In this document: piece by piece, positions 36,473 to 46,317 of the stretch | Position numbering within the stretch: position 1 is the stretch's first letter | Layout of the letters: each line of letters begins with the position of its first letter | Assembly (NCBI RefSeq): GCF_024742075.1 | Contig: NZ_JANSGD010000001.1 | Location: 1 to 64,000, forward strand | DNA: 64,000 bases | Source of the DNA: Facklamia sp. 7083-14-GEN3 | GTDB taxonomy: Bacteria; Bacillota; Bacilli; Lactobacillales; Aerococcaceae | Direction of reading: 5' to 3' | Program-made: the position numbers and the translations under genes | Notes under the pieces: model-generated | Databases searched by the model: none | What the model was told of the DNA's origin: nothing | Seen by the model: only the letters and a program-made list of their open reading frames with translations

Positions 36473-36510
36473 AAAACAATCCCTAAGATATTAGGGATTG
36501 TTTTTATTTT
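36473..36510 (+). terminator. terminator after the LPXTG protein
   Basis: 14-base perfect arms (36473-36486 with 36491-36504), a four-base loop and a following T-rich tail. Confidence 0.88.
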
Positions 36511-36601
36511 TTTAATAAATTTTATAAATGGTCGGTAATTAGATGCTGAGTAAATAAGAGTATGCTAAAATTGAGGGTGTGAATAGTAGAGGAGGCTTAA
36601 C

Positions 36602-38116
36602 ATGAATACACAACTTATGTTTGGATACGGCTCACAAGCGGTTGGATTAAATTTAGACAAGTTGAATCGACATGGTCTTATAGCTGGAGCCACTGGAACA
36701 GGCAAGACGGTTACTTTAAAAGTTATAGCTGAACAGTTAAGTTTGGCCGGAATTCCCGTTTTTTTGTCTGATATTAAAGGCGATTTGGCTTCTTTAGCTG
36801 AAGAGGGCAGTTCTCAAGCATTTATTGAAAGAATACAAGCCACTCACTATGAAAATTATGACAATCAAGCTTTTCCTATTGAACTATGGGATGCTCATGG
36901 GCAAGCTGGGCTGCCACTCAGAGTAACGGTTTCCGAAATGGGACCTATTTTACTCGCCAACTTATTAGGCTTAAATGATACCCAAACCAGTATTTTAAAT
37001 GTGGTTTTTTCGGTGGCAGATGAAAAAGGGCTTTTATTAATTGATTTAACAGACTTAAGAGCAATGCTAAATTTTGTAGGGGAACATGCAAAAGAATTAA
37101 GCACTAGCTATGGGAATATTTTTAAAGCATCAATTGGTGTTATTTTACGTAGTATTGTTGTTTTAGAACAGCAAGGAGCGGATGCTTTTTTTGCTGAGCC
37201 TAGTTTAGAAATTGAAGATTTACTAAGAGTAGATGAAACAGGGAAAGGCATCATCAATATTTTGTATGCAAGCAAGCTTTATCAAACACCTACTCTCTAT
37301 GCCATGGTCTTATTAGCACTTTTAGGAGAGCTGTTTGATAGCCTTCCAGAAGTAGGAGATTTAGCTAAACCCAAAATGGTTTTCTTTTTTGATGAAGCGC
37401 ATGTTTTATTTGATGGGACCCCTAAAGTGCTGGTTGAAAAGATAGAATTGATGGTAAGATTAATTCGCTCCAAGGGAGTAGGCATTTTCTTCGTCACTCA
37501 AAATCCTATGGACCTATCAGACAGTGTGTCTTCGCAGCTAGGCAACCGAATACAGCATGGGTTGAGGGCATTTACGCCTAAGGAACTTAAAGTTGTCAAA
37601 GCAGTGAGCCAAACTTTTCGTCAAGCAGAATCCTCAGAAGTTGATTTAGAAAAAATCATCCAAGAGTTAGCAACTGGAGAGGCTGTTGTTTCTACTCTTG
37701 ATTCAGATGGTGCGCCAAGCGTTGCTGAACAAATCGTCATTTATCCACCAATGAGTAAGTTGGGTCTTGTCGATCCTCAAGTTATTTTAAAGACGATTAA
37801 CCATTCTCAGCTCTTAGATAAGTACAGTGAAACAATTAATCGTGAGTCTGCTCATGAGCAGTTAAATCAAGCCATGCAAGAAACTCAAGAAGAAATGATT
37901 GAATCGATTGATGAGAAAGTAGAAGGCTTTTCAAGCAATCAACGTATCAAAGAACTTGAAGCAGAGTTAGCTAAGCAAGCTAAGCAGTCAGTCAAAAAAT
38001 CTTCAAGGAGAACCGATTCTAATTTTGACCGTTTTACTAAAAACATGATGAGTCAGGTTGGCCGTGAGATAGGCCGAGTAATCACACGTTCTATTACAGG
38101 GATGTTCAAAAAATAA
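36602..38116 (+). CDS. HerA-like DUF853 ATPase (YjgR family)
   Basis: A 504-residue P-loop ATPase. Walker A is GATGTGKT (residues 29-36), the SDIKGDLASLAEEG region follows, and FFFDEAHVLFDG is Walker B; FVTQNPMDLSDSVSSQLGNR is typical of the HerA/FtsK-like DUF853 group. The C-terminus holds a Lys-rich coiled stretch. Family members are poorly characterised; a DNA-related or membrane-associated motor role is only inferred. AGAGGAGG precedes the ATG. It is a single gene between a terminator and the HAD phosphatase. Confidence 0.88.
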   Translation: MNTQLMFGYGSQAVGLNLDKLNRHGLIAGATGTGKTVTLKVIAEQLSLAGIPVFLSDIKGDLASLAEEGSSQAFIERIQATHYENYDNQAFPIELWDAHGQAGLPLRVTVSEMGPILLANLLGLNDTQTSILNVVFSVADEKGLLLIDLTDLRAMLNFVGEHAKELSTSYGNIFKASIGVILRSIVVLEQQGADAFFAEPSLEIEDLLRVDETGKGIINILYASKLYQTPTLYAMVLLALLGELFDSLPEVGDLAKPKMVFFFDEAHVLFDGTPKVLVEKIELMVRLIRSKGVGIFFVTQNPMDLSDSVSSQLGNRIQHGLRAFTPKELKVVKAVSQTFRQAESSEVDLEKIIQELATGEAVVSTLDSDGAPSVAEQIVIYPPMSKLGLVDPQVILKTINHSQLLDKYSETINRESAHEQLNQAMQETQEEMIESIDEKVEGFSSNQRIKELEAELAKQAKQSVKKSSRRTDSNFDRFTKNMMSQVGREIGRVITRSITGMFKK

Positions 38117-38234
38117 ATTTTAGCGATTAATAAAGGATGATGATTCTTTAAAAAATGTTATAATCAGTTAGGAATGCAATATGATAAATGTTTAAGATTT
38201 CTTCTAGCAAAATAAAAAAGGAGCATTAATTTCT

Positions 38235-39083
38235 ATGACTTTAAAACTCATCACTATTGACCTTGATGAAACTCTCCTCAGAACAGATAAGACTTATGAT
38301 CGTGATCGCTTTAACCGCGTTCTGAAACGATTACGAGAAGCAGGAGTGATCGTTGCGATAGTTACTGGCAATTCCTATCAGAAAATTGCGGATTACTTTG
38401 AAGAATCTGTTTGGCCAGAATTATATTTTGCTTGTGATAATGGAAATTATATAGTTAAGAATAATCAAACCTTAAAAAAGGTTGGCATTCCATATCAAGA
38501 CTTTACCCAGATTATTGATTTTTTAGATGAATTTCACGCCTATTCTCCTGTTTTGGGATTAGGAGATGCGGCTTACTTTAGAGAGACTAAGGGGCCATTA
38601 TTTGATTTTATCTCACGCTACGCTAAAGATGTGAACTACATTCCTCAATTTTCAGAGCTTTCAGAAGATTCTGTGGTAACAAAAATTGCGATTGCGACCC
38701 AAGACACCCTCGACCGTAATAAAGTCTTAGCTCGTATCATCAACGAACGCTATGAAGAAGTTACAGCAGTTACTTCAGGAGACGGATGGGTAGATGTATA
38801 TAATAAAGAGGGCGGTAAAGGAAGCGCTTTGCTTTATCTTCAAGATAAATACAATATCAAAGCTGAGGAATCAATGGCTTTTGGTGATTCGTTGAATGAT
38901 GAGAGCATGATGGCTCAGGTTCATTATAGTATAGCAATGGATAATGCCGATAAAGATTTAGCTATGCAATGCCGGTATAAAATTGGAAATAATAATGACC
39001 AGTCAGTTATTTGTGTTTTAGAAGAATATATACAATCATTTGAATTAGACTTTTTAGAAAAATATCGCACAATTAAAAAATAG
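38235..39083 (+). CDS. Cof-type HAD-IIB sugar-phosphatase-like hydrolase
   Basis: A 282-residue HAD phosphatase. Motif I is IDLDETLL at residues 8-15, a C2-type cap follows, and GGKGSAL plus AFGDSLNDESMM supply motifs III and IV. This group dephosphorylates sugar phosphates, FMN or pyridoxal phosphate; the substrate here cannot be predicted. An AAAAGGAG site lies upstream of the ATG. A small gene of unknown function follows after 14 bases and is probably co-transcribed up to the terminator at 39.4 kb. Confidence 0.9.
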   Translation: MTLKLITIDLDETLLRTDKTYDRDRFNRVLKRLREAGVIVAIVTGNSYQKIADYFEESVWPELYFACDNGNYIVKNNQTLKKVGIPYQDFTQIIDFLDEFHAYSPVLGLGDAAYFRETKGPLFDFISRYAKDVNYIPQFSELSEDSVVTKIAIATQDTLDRNKVLARIINERYEEVTAVTSGDGWVDVYNKEGGKGSALLYLQDKYNIKAEESMAFGDSLNDESMMAQVHYSIAMDNADKDLAMQCRYKIGNNNDQSVICVLEEYIQSFELDFLEKYRTIKK

Positions 39084-39097
39084 ATAGGTTGGATTAA

Positions 39098-39433
39098 ATG
39101 GCAAAGAAAATAAAGAAGAAAAACGTCAAAAACAGAATGGATGAGATGGTTCAAATCGATGCCTTCTTAATTCCAGCGCACCAAGCAGAAATGTATAAAG
39201 TTTTAAGAGAAGCAGTAGCCGAAGAAGCCATCAACTATTGGCAAGCTAAGTATCCTTACGTTTCTCGCATGAATGATAATCCTGATGAAGGCGAAGCCAT
39301 CCAGATTAAAAATGCAGAGGATCAAGAAGTTTTCCGTTTTTATCTTAATCCTTCCAATATTTCTCAAGCGCAAAAGGCAAGAGATAAAGATCAACTCGAT
39401 AAATTTTTAATCAAATTTGAAAATATAGACTAA
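39098..39433 (+). CDS. hypothetical protein, 111 residues
   Basis: The product starts with a very basic stretch (KKIKKKNVKNR) and is then soluble and mixed-charge, with no signal peptide, membrane segment or Cys. I do not recognise the family. Proper codon use, position 14 bases after the HAD gene, and the terminator directly after its stop support a real gene. The ribosome site is weak (AGG). Confidence 0.7.
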   Translation: MAKKIKKKNVKNRMDEMVQIDAFLIPAHQAEMYKVLREAVAEEAINYWQAKYPYVSRMNDNPDEGEAIQIKNAEDQEVFRFYLNPSNISQAQKARDKDQLDKFLIKFENID

Positions 39434-39439
39434 AAAATT

Positions 39440-39476
39440 CCCACCTTTGGTTTGATCAAAGGTGGGGCTTATTTTT
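39440..39476. terminator. terminator after the 111-residue protein
   Basis: A 10-bp perfect stem (39440-39449 with 39457-39466) followed by a T-rich run, between convergent genes. Confidence 0.78.
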
Positions 39477-40488
39477 ATAACTTCATTCGTAATGCCTCTT
39501 GATATATTGAAAATAGCTGTCGACCAATTTGAGGAAGATCCCGTTCGATGGCTATTTCGTATGCTGGTTCTACTAAGGAAGGCAAGTTACCTTCGTAAGC
39601 CAGTTGAATTTTATCTAAAAAAGCTTGAAGATCTTTGGCTTTATGGACATTAACACCATCTTCTAACCAACCATCAAATACAGGGATATCACGAACAATA
39701 AAATCTGCCTTCATAGCGCAAGCTTCAATTGCAGGAATGCCTTCAGTTTCTTCGAAGGTAGGGAAAATATAGAGATTGCTAGCTATTAAACCGGCCCGTA
39801 TGTCTTCACTAGGAACATAGCCAGCAAATTTTAAATTTGGTAATTTAGTAGTGACAGCCTTTTTTATTTCATCCGGTACATAGCGTAAATCAAGATAGCC
39901 AAACCAAATAAATTGGATATGAGGCATCCGTTTAGCTAATTCAACAAAGTCAAGGATACCTTTACGTTTTAAGTAGAGGCCAATCCCCATCACTATAAAA
40001 TCATTGGCTTGATAGCCATATTTTTGACGAAAAGTGTTTGTAAGTTCCTCAGTGTTTAAAGCTTGAAACTTTGACAAGTCAATGCCGTTTGAAACCGCAT
40101 AAATCGGTTGTTCGAGGCCGTAATTTTCGAGTAGATTCTTAGAATATGGAGTGGGAGTGATAAGTATATCGCCCAAACGGTAACACGTTAATAGCCACTG
40201 TTTAAAGCTAGGTGCCAGAAGGTTTGAAAATCGGAAGGAATTCTCAAAGTCTTCTTTAGTCGAGTGAGCATGATAAATGACAGGAATATTCTTTCGGCGA
40301 CATTTCGCTGCCAAAAGATAGGACTTAGGAAAGTAGGTATTAATATGTAATAGGTCAAAAGAGTCTTTTGGGTTCATCGTATAATCGATTCCCATGTATT
40401 CTAATGCTTTTTGCTGATGCTGGATAGCTTTGCCTAAACCTGAGCGTTTGATTTGCTCGAGATTGCCTGAATAAAGTAAAACGCGCAT
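39475..40488 (-). CDS. GT4-family glycosyltransferase, possibly glycolipid-related
   Basis: A 337-residue GT-B enzyme: the N-terminal half has SGLGKAIQHQ and YHAHSTKEDF, the middle has TPTPYSKNLL and VSNGIDLSKFQ, and the C-terminal half has the EX7E-like EETEGIPAIEACAMKADF. The overall pattern resembles CpoA/LafB-type enzymes that add a second sugar to glucosyl-diacylglycerol in streptococci, but here the usual partner gene is not adjacent, so that is a suggestion only. It is transcribed alone, opposite to its neighbours. Confidence 0.82.
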   Translation of the reverse strand: MRVLLYSGNLEQIKRSGLGKAIQHQQKALEYMGIDYTMNPKDSFDLLHINTYFPKSYLLAAKCRRKNIPVIYHAHSTKEDFENSFRFSNLLAPSFKQWLLTCYRLGDILITPTPYSKNLLENYGLEQPIYAVSNGIDLSKFQALNTEELTNTFRQKYGYQANDFIVMGIGLYLKRKGILDFVELAKRMPHIQFIWFGYLDLRYVPDEIKKAVTTKLPNLKFAGYVPSEDIRAGLIASNLYIFPTFEETEGIPAIEACAMKADFIVRDIPVFDGWLEDGVNVHKAKDLQAFLDKIQLAYEGNLPSLVEPAYEIAIERDLPQIGRQLFSIYQEALRMKL

Positions 40489-40676
40489 CTAGTTACCTAC
40501 TTTCTCTTTGTAAAGATCTTAAAACTACTTATTTTTAATAACTGTATTCCTTATTCTATCGAATAGGTCTTTTTTTAACAAGTTTTACTGAGTCTTGATA
40601 AAGCAATTTAGTTTTTATGAATGATTTGATGTATAATCCAATAGATGAGTAAAATTGACTTTGAGAGGGGGGCCTT

Positions 40677-41477
40677 ATGATGACAGGACATTTTGGGCAA
40701 ATATTCTTACTACCAGGACGTTCATTACTTGAAAAAGAAATTAAGAGGTTGCAGGCTGATTTACTACAAGCCGTGTTTGAATACGATGAATTGATCTATA
40801 AAGATTGTTTCTATTTAGAAAAACACTTCTATTTTAATTTTGGTAAAGAATGGTTCAGTTTATTAAAAGCTCATTTTCAAACTATCTACTTAGAAAGAAA
40901 GTATGGAATAATGCGTCGTTATAAGAATAACGATCAAAAACTTAGACTTCAACAATTAGAAAAAGATCTATCAGTCTATCAGCAGTTAATTACTAAAACT
41001 GAAGAAAAAATTCAATCAGCAGAACTCTGGATTTATGAAGATAAGCTTACAGATGAAGAATCGCGATTGATGCGGGGCATGTATCGCCAAATAGTCTCGA
41101 ATGTTCATCCGCTTTTATATCCTTTGCAAACAAAAAATCAAGAAGCTCTCTATCAAAAAGCTTTGACTGCCTATAAAAGAGATAATAAAGAAATTCTTCA
41201 ATTGGTTTTAGATCAGTTAAATGAAGATTATGCCCAAGCGTCCCCACTAAAATTAAGCCAATTAGTCGATGTGAGGAATACTTTACTAGTCTCTTTATAT
41301 GAAACGAGGAACCAATTGGCTATAAGACGATCTGATTTCCCATATCTCATTCGAAACTACATTTTAAATGATAATTTAGGTGAGAAAATGCGCCAAAGTC
41401 TGATTCATAGACGAAGTCAATTTACCCATAAAATAAACCAATTGGAGTTAGAGATTGCTAAGTTGAAAGAGCGTTAA
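40677..41477 (+). CDS. coiled-coil protein with degenerate J-domain-like segment
   Basis: A 266-residue soluble protein. It is rich in long helices (about residues 80-125 and 245-266). The central segment MYRQIVSNVHPLLYPLQTKN (begins about residue 137), followed by EALYQKALTAYKRDN, resembles the helix II - HPD - helix III layout of J-domain proteins, with HPD replaced by HPL. Without Asp, activation of DnaK would not be expected. GAGGGGGG precedes the ATG. Function unknown. Confidence 0.7.
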   Translation: MMTGHFGQIFLLPGRSLLEKEIKRLQADLLQAVFEYDELIYKDCFYLEKHFYFNFGKEWFSLLKAHFQTIYLERKYGIMRRYKNNDQKLRLQQLEKDLSVYQQLITKTEEKIQSAELWIYEDKLTDEESRLMRGMYRQIVSNVHPLLYPLQTKNQEALYQKALTAYKRDNKEILQLVLDQLNEDYAQASPLKLSQLVDVRNTLLVSLYETRNQLAIRRSDFPYLIRNYILNDNLGEKMRQSLIHRRSQFTHKINQLELEIAKLKER

Positions 41478-41551
41478 TACTCTATTTATCCAATTCATTT
41501 CAAGATTTAAGTTTCAACAAAGACCTAAAACAAATGACAGAGGAGCAATAC

Positions 41552-42919
41552 ATGACAAATAATTTTGAAAAAAACCAACTTTTAAAAGCAAAAGTAGAAG
41601 ACCTAACGCATGAAGGAATGGGTGTCGCTAAAATTGAGGGCTTTCCGTTCTTTATTGAAGGAGCCTTACCCCAAGAAGACATTGAATTTAAAATCATTAA
41701 AATCGGTAAAAAATATGGCTTTGGTAAATTAGTAAAAGTAATAAAGGAAAGTCCTGACCGTGTAGCTATAACAGATGATATCGGACGACAAACGGGAACG
41801 ATGACCTTACAACATCTGTCTTATAAGGCACAATTAGCATTTAAAGAAAAAGTTGTGCGCGATGCTTTTGAACGTATTGGGCATTTTAAAGAATTGACGA
41901 TTCAACCTACTATGGGCATGGATGATCCTTGGGGATACCGTAATAAGGCTCAAATCCCAGTTCGTATGGTTAAAGGCCAATTAGAAACGGGATTCTATCG
42001 CAAAAATAGTCATGATCTCATTCCAGTTGAAGATTACCATATTCAAGATCCCGCTATCGATCAAGCCATTTTAATTGTTCGAGACCTTTTAAGAAAGTTC
42101 AAAATTCCAGCTTATGACGAGCGGGCTCATACAGGCTGTATCCGTCATTTAATTGTAAGAAAAGGACATTATAGTGGTCAATTAATGGTCATTTTAGTTT
42201 CCAAAGCAAAAAAAATTCCTCAACTTGAAGAATTGCTGCAAGAGATGATTGAAAAAATTCCTCATCTGGTATCAATTATTCAAAATATCAACCCCGCTAA
42301 AACAAATGTCATTATGGGGAAAGAGACTTATTGTTTATGGGGACAAGAGTACTTTGAAGATCAAATGTTAGAGATGACATTCCGTATCTCACCGCAGTCT
42401 TTCTATCAAATTAATACGCCACAAGCAGAACGCTTATATCAGATGGCTATTACTACGGCAGAACTTGATGGGAGTGAGACTGTTTTGGACGCTTATTGCG
42501 GTATTGGTACCTTGACCTTAGCGCTTGCCAAACATGCTAAAGCGGTCTATGCCATGGAAGTAGTGGTTGAAGCGGTCAAAATGGCGGAGAAAAATGCCGA
42601 AATCAATCAGATAGAGAATGTGCATTTTGAAGCAGGTTTAGCCGAAGATTGGTTAGCAAGATGGAACCAAGAAGACATTCATTTTGATGTGGTGACAGTC
42701 GATCCACCACGCAAGGGATTGGATCCTCAATTTATTGAAAGCTTAGTGGATCAAGATCCAGCTAAGATTGTTTATGTCTCTTGCAATCCAGCTACCCAAG
42801 CGCGTGATTGTCAATTGCTTGCTCAAGCAGGTTATCATATTCAAAGCATTCAACCTGTTGATCTTTTCCCATTTACTAATCATGTGGAGACTGTAGCTTT
42901 ATTAACAAAAGATAAATAA
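41552..42919 (+). CDS. rlmD: 23S rRNA (uracil-5)-methyltransferase RlmD/RlmCD
   Basis: It methylates C5 of uridine in 23S rRNA; in Gram-positives one enzyme (RlmCD) may do U747 and U1939. The 455-residue product has an N-terminal TRAM RNA-binding domain (residues 5-60), the SAM site LDAYCGIGTLTLAL, DPPRKGLDP, and the catalytic Cys in VYVSCNPATQARD. ATG 41552 is preferred to ATG 41534 because GAGGAG lies six bases before it. The Cys cluster of E. coli RlmD is not apparent. Confidence 0.9.
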   Translation: MTNNFEKNQLLKAKVEDLTHEGMGVAKIEGFPFFIEGALPQEDIEFKIIKIGKKYGFGKLVKVIKESPDRVAITDDIGRQTGTMTLQHLSYKAQLAFKEKVVRDAFERIGHFKELTIQPTMGMDDPWGYRNKAQIPVRMVKGQLETGFYRKNSHDLIPVEDYHIQDPAIDQAILIVRDLLRKFKIPAYDERAHTGCIRHLIVRKGHYSGQLMVILVSKAKKIPQLEELLQEMIEKIPHLVSIIQNINPAKTNVIMGKETYCLWGQEYFEDQMLEMTFRISPQSFYQINTPQAERLYQMAITTAELDGSETVLDAYCGIGTLTLALAKHAKAVYAMEVVVEAVKMAEKNAEINQIENVHFEAGLAEDWLARWNQEDIHFDVVTVDPPRKGLDPQFIESLVDQDPAKIVYVSCNPATQARDCQLLAQAGYHIQSIQPVDLFPFTNHVETVALLTKDK

Positions 42920-42944
42920 ATAAAACTTTATATCAGTGAAATTA

Positions 42945-42990
42945 AGAGCCCTTCCAATTCTCTTTAATAGAGAATTGGGAGGCCTCTTTT
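42945..42990 (+). terminator. terminator after rlmD
   Basis: 19-base arms (42945-42963 and 42969-42987) form a long stem with a small internal mismatch and a tail of T's. Confidence 0.8.
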
Positions 42991-43134
42991 CTTTATTGAG
43001 TATGGATAATTTGTATTAATTAGTAAAGAATACAACCAAATCAAAGTTTTATAGGTTGATCTTCGATTATAATCGGTTCAGCTTACTCCTATAATTAAGC
43101 TATAAAGAAAAATACATTTTGAAAGGAAACCATT

Positions 43135-43851
43135 ATGATAGGAGAAAATATTTTACTCAGTTCCGTTTTTATTGCCGGACTATTGTCATTTTTTGCACCA
43201 TGTACCTTCCCTTTAATTCCGGTCTATATCGGTTTTATGACAGACGAAGCAGGAGAATATCAAAAATTAAAAATTGGCAAGTTCGAAATTAATAAAGGAG
43301 GCATTATTAAAACCATGTCCTTTGTTTTAGGCCTATCAACCAGTTTTATTATCTTAGGCTTTGGTGCCGGATGGTTAGGACAGGCCTTAAATAATTCGTA
43401 TATTCTAGTTTTTGCAGGCTTTTTAGTTTTTTTACTGGGTGTCCACCAAATGGATATCATCCACTTTAAAAAATTGGACCGTATGCGTGGGATACAAGTG
43501 AATGTAAAACAGAAAAAAGCCTTAGGAACCTATCTGATGGGTGTTTCCTTTAGCCTTGGCTGGACGCCTTGCGTAGGCCCCATATTAGGAGCCGTTTTAG
43601 TCACTTCCGCCAGCGGAGGCACTCAATTTTACGGAGCATTTCTAATGTTGATTTACTCATTAGGATTAATGATTCCCTTCTTGATTATGGCGATTCTGTC
43701 TACTTATATGTTAGACCGTGTGAGCTTTTTCAAAAAACATCTGGTAACCATCAAACGAACAGGTGGCTTCTTGGTTATGCTAATGGGAATCGTCCTCATG
43801 ACCAATCAATTACCCAACTTAGTCGCTTATTTTAATAACTTATTCAATTAG
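43135..43851 (+). CDS. ccdA: CcdA-type thiol-disulfide electron carrier
   Basis: A 238-residue membrane protein with six hydrophobic segments. It passes reducing electrons from cytoplasmic thioredoxin across the membrane. The two redox Cys sit in FFAPCTFPLIPVY and WTPCVGPILGAVL, as in CcdA/DsbD-beta. GAAAGGAAA precedes the ATG. It heads a tight run with a thioredoxin-like lipoprotein and MsrAB, so it likely supplies electrons to them. The arrangement equals the pneumococcal ccdA1-etrx1-msrAB1 operon as I know it. Confidence 0.93.
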   Translation: MIGENILLSSVFIAGLLSFFAPCTFPLIPVYIGFMTDEAGEYQKLKIGKFEINKGGIIKTMSFVLGLSTSFIILGFGAGWLGQALNNSYILVFAGFLVFLLGVHQMDIIHFKKLDRMRGIQVNVKQKKALGTYLMGVSFSLGWTPCVGPILGAVLVTSASGGTQFYGAFLMLIYSLGLMIPFLIMAILSTYMLDRVSFFKKHLVTIKRTGGFLVMLMGIVLMTNQLPNLVAYFNNLFN

Positions 43852-43862
43852 GAGGAAATACC

Positions 43863-44447
43863 ATGAAAAAATTTATATTAATACTGGGTGTTGCGTCGAT
43901 AACAAGTGGGTGTGCCTTAGCATCCAACCAAAAGACTACAGATAGCGAATCAAACGATTCAGCCCAAAAGCTTAAAAAAACAAAAAAAGCTTCAGAGGAG
44001 TCAACTATGTCAACCAAAAAAGAAAGTGCCTATGATTTCACCTTAAAAGATTTAAAGGGTGAAGATTATTCCTTAGCAGACCAAAAAGGTAAACCAGTTT
44101 ATGTCAAGTTTTGGGCTTCTTGGTGTCCGGTTTGTTTAGCGGGATTAGAAGATTTAAATACTTTGGCTAGTCAAGACAATGACTTTGAAGTCGTAACAAT
44201 TGTTTCTCCTGGCTATAACGGAGAGAAAAACAAAGAAGATTTTGTAGAGTGGTTTAATTCGTTAGAGTACGACAATATGAAAGTCCTTTTAGATGAAGAG
44301 GGGCAGACCTTTGCTGATTATGGAGTGCGTTCAATGCCAACTAATGCCTTGATTGATAGTCAAGGAGTCCCAGTAAAAATTATACCAGGTGAAATTCGCA
44401 AAGAAACTTTGACACAATTGTTTGAAGCCTTAACAAAGGAGAATTAA
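43863..44447 (+). CDS. extracytoplasmic thioredoxin-fold lipoprotein (Etrx/ResA-like)
   Basis: A 194-residue lipoprotein with lipobox TSGC (Cys17), a Ser/Lys-rich tether (residues 20-55), then a TlpA/AlkyI-type thioredoxin fold with the active site WASWCPVC and the cis-Pro region SMPTNALI. It lies on the outer face of the membrane and should relay electrons from CcdA to MsrAB. AGGAGG precedes the ATG by a few bases, 11 bases after ccdA. MsrAB starts one base after its stop. Confidence 0.92.
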   Translation: MKKFILILGVASITSGCALASNQKTTDSESNDSAQKLKKTKKASEESTMSTKKESAYDFTLKDLKGEDYSLADQKGKPVYVKFWASWCPVCLAGLEDLNTLASQDNDFEVVTIVSPGYNGEKNKEDFVEWFNSLEYDNMKVLLDEEGQTFADYGVRSMPTNALIDSQGVPVKIIPGEIRKETLTQLFEALTKEN

Positions 44448-44448
44448 G

Positions 44449-45564
44449 ATGAAAAAGATACTCGTCTTATTAGTATTTGCCTTATTTTTAGTTGCCTGCT
44501 CTCAAGTGAGTTCAAATAATAAAGCAAATGATAGTAAATTAGCTGAAATTGATGCCATATTGGATGAAGAGAAAGCCAAGAGCAAAGTGAATCCTAACAA
44601 AAATATCGATTATACTTCCGCTGATTTGAAAAAAATCTATTTAGCTGGTGGCTGTTTCTGGGGTGTGGAAGCCTATATGGAAAGAGTTTATGGCGTGGCT
44701 GATGTAATCAGCGGCTATGCGAATGGAGATAAAAAAGAAGTCAGTTATGAAGAAGTTATTAAAGGGTCGGGGCATGCCGAAACGGTTGAGGTGACCTATG
44801 ATCCAGAGCGAATTTCTTTAGAAGGACTGCTAGATTATTATCTAAAAGTGGTGGATCCAACGAGTAAGAACCGTCAAGGAAATGACCGTGGGGTTCAATA
44901 CCGGACAGGTGTTTATTTTACTGAAGCGGATGAGCAAGCGATTATTCAAGCTCGCTTAGATAAAGAACAATCAAAATATCGTAAAACCATTCAAGTAGAG
45001 GTAGAAGAATTAAAAGATTTCTATCCAGCTGAAGAATACCATCAAGATTATTTAGAGAAAAATCCCAATGGGTATTGTCATATTGACTTGAATAAGGCTA
45101 ATGAGCCTTTAATTGATCCAGCTTTATATCCAAAGCCAAGTGATCAAGAGCTTAAAGATAAATTAACAGCCATACAGTATAAAGTAACGCAAAAAAATGA
45201 TACAGAATCTTCTTTTTCTAACGAATATTGGGATAATGAAGCAGCGGGCATTTATGTCGATGTGGCTACAGGCGAACCTCTCTTCAGTTCCAAAGATAAG
45301 TTTGATTCTGGTTGCGGATGGCCATCTTTTTCGCGCCCCATCGCTAAGGAAGTTGTGACATATAATGAAGATTTAAGTTATAATATGAGTAGAATCGAGG
45401 TTAGAAGCCGTGCAGGTGATTCACATTTGGGTCATGTGTTTGAAGATGGACCTGAAGAATTAGGTGGTTTGAGGTACTGTATTAATAGTGCTTCCATTGA
45501 TTTTATTCCACTAGAAGATATGAAAGCTGCAGGCTACGAATCCTTAATAAATTTTGTGAAGTAG
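44449..45564 (+). CDS. msrAB: lipoprotein peptide-methionine sulfoxide reductase MsrA-MsrB fusion
   Basis: It reduces both S- and R-methionine sulfoxide in surface proteins. The 371-residue protein has a lipobox LVAC (Cys17), MsrA (about 60-210; catalytic [24 protein letters not shown]) and MsrB (about 230-365; [14 protein letters not shown], catalytic Cys in RYCINSAS). Zinc-binding CxxC pairs of some MsrB proteins are absent. An AAAGGAG site lies in the end of the previous gene. A two-component system follows after six bases. Confidence 0.95.
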   Translation: MKKILVLLVFALFLVACSQVSSNNKANDSKLAEIDAILDEEKAKSKVNPNKNIDYTSADLKKIYLAGGCFWGVEAYMERVYGVADVISGYANGDKKEVSYEEVIKGSGHAETVEVTYDPERISLEGLLDYYLKVVDPTSKNRQGNDRGVQYRTGVYFTEADEQAIIQARLDKEQSKYRKTIQVEVEELKDFYPAEEYHQDYLEKNPNGYCHIDLNKANEPLIDPALYPKPSDQELKDKLTAIQYKVTQKNDTESSFSNEYWDNEAAGIYVDVATGEPLFSSKDKFDSGCGWPSFSRPIAKEVVTYNEDLSYNMSRIEVRSRAGDSHLGHVFEDGPEELGGLRYCINSASIDFIPLEDMKAAGYESLINFVK

Positions 45565-45570
45565 GTTATT

Positions 45571-46317
45571 ATGTTTAAATTATTGATAGCGGATGATGAG
45601 TCAATCATTCGGCGGGGTATTAAACAATTAATTCCATTAGAAGATTTAGGCATTTCAGACGTTTATGAAGCAGAAGATGGTGAAGAAGCTTTAGATGTGG
45701 TAGAAGAATTTCAACCTGATATTATGCTTTTAGATATTAATATGCCTAAGCTGGATGGATTGAGTGTGGCTGAATCTATTAAGGCTAAGTATCCAGAGAC
45801 TTACGTTATTATCTTAACGGGTTACGATTATTTTGAGTACATGCAAAAGGCCATTCGTGCTAAAGTGGATGATTATATTTTAAAACCAGTATCTAAAAAA
45901 GACATTGAGTTTATCCTACAAACAGCAGTCAGTAAGCTGAAAGATAGCCGCCAACAAGCTGAAATTAAAGCACTGGGCAATCAGACAGTCGATATTGAGA
46001 AACGCTCTGATATCATTGAAGAATATCTAAAAGAATATATTTTTCAATCAGAGCTTTCTTTGAATCTGATGTCAGAAGCGATTGGTTATAATAGCAATTA
46101 TTTATCAGTTTTGATTAAAGATTTTTATGGCATGAGTTTTCAAGACTATATTAATAAAGAGCGAATGGAAAGAGCCAAATTACTCTTGTTATCGACCGAT
46201 AAAAAGAACTATGAGATTGCTCAAGAAATTGGGATTGAAGATGTCAATTATTTTATCACCAAGTTTAAAAAATATTATCACATTACTCCCAAACAGTTTA
46301 GGCAGGGTAAAAAATGA
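45571..46317 (+). CDS. response regulator, REC plus AraC-type DNA-binding domain
   Basis: A 248-residue regulator with a receiver domain (DD at 8-9, phospho-Asp in MLLDINMP, Lys in ILKPVSK) and a C-terminal AraC/XylS double HTH (LNLMSEAIGYNSNYLSVLIKD, then YEIAQEIGIEDVNYFITKFKKY). It is YesN-like. It follows msrAB by six bases and overlaps the sensor kinase by four. The pneumococcal TCS09 pair lies at the same place after msrAB1, as I recall, so control of surface or redox genes is plausible. Confidence 0.92.
   Translation: MFKLLIADDESIIRRGIKQLIPLEDLGISDVYEAEDGEEALDVVEEFQPDIMLLDINMPKLDGLSVAESIKAKYPETYVIILTGYDYFEYMQKAIRAKVDDYILKPVSKKDIEFILQTAVSKLKDSRQQAEIKALGNQTVDIEKRSDIIEEYLKEYIFQSELSLNLMSEAIGYNSNYLSVLIKDFYGMSFQDYINKERMERAKLLLLSTDKKNYEIAQEIGIEDVNYFITKFKKYYHITPKQFRQGKK

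Noticed and set aside
40549-40575. Hairpin followed by seven T's in the gap upstream of the coiled-coil gene
   Set aside because: No plus-strand gene ends just before it; the stem has a bulge and only seven pairs. It may be chance in A/T-rich DNA.
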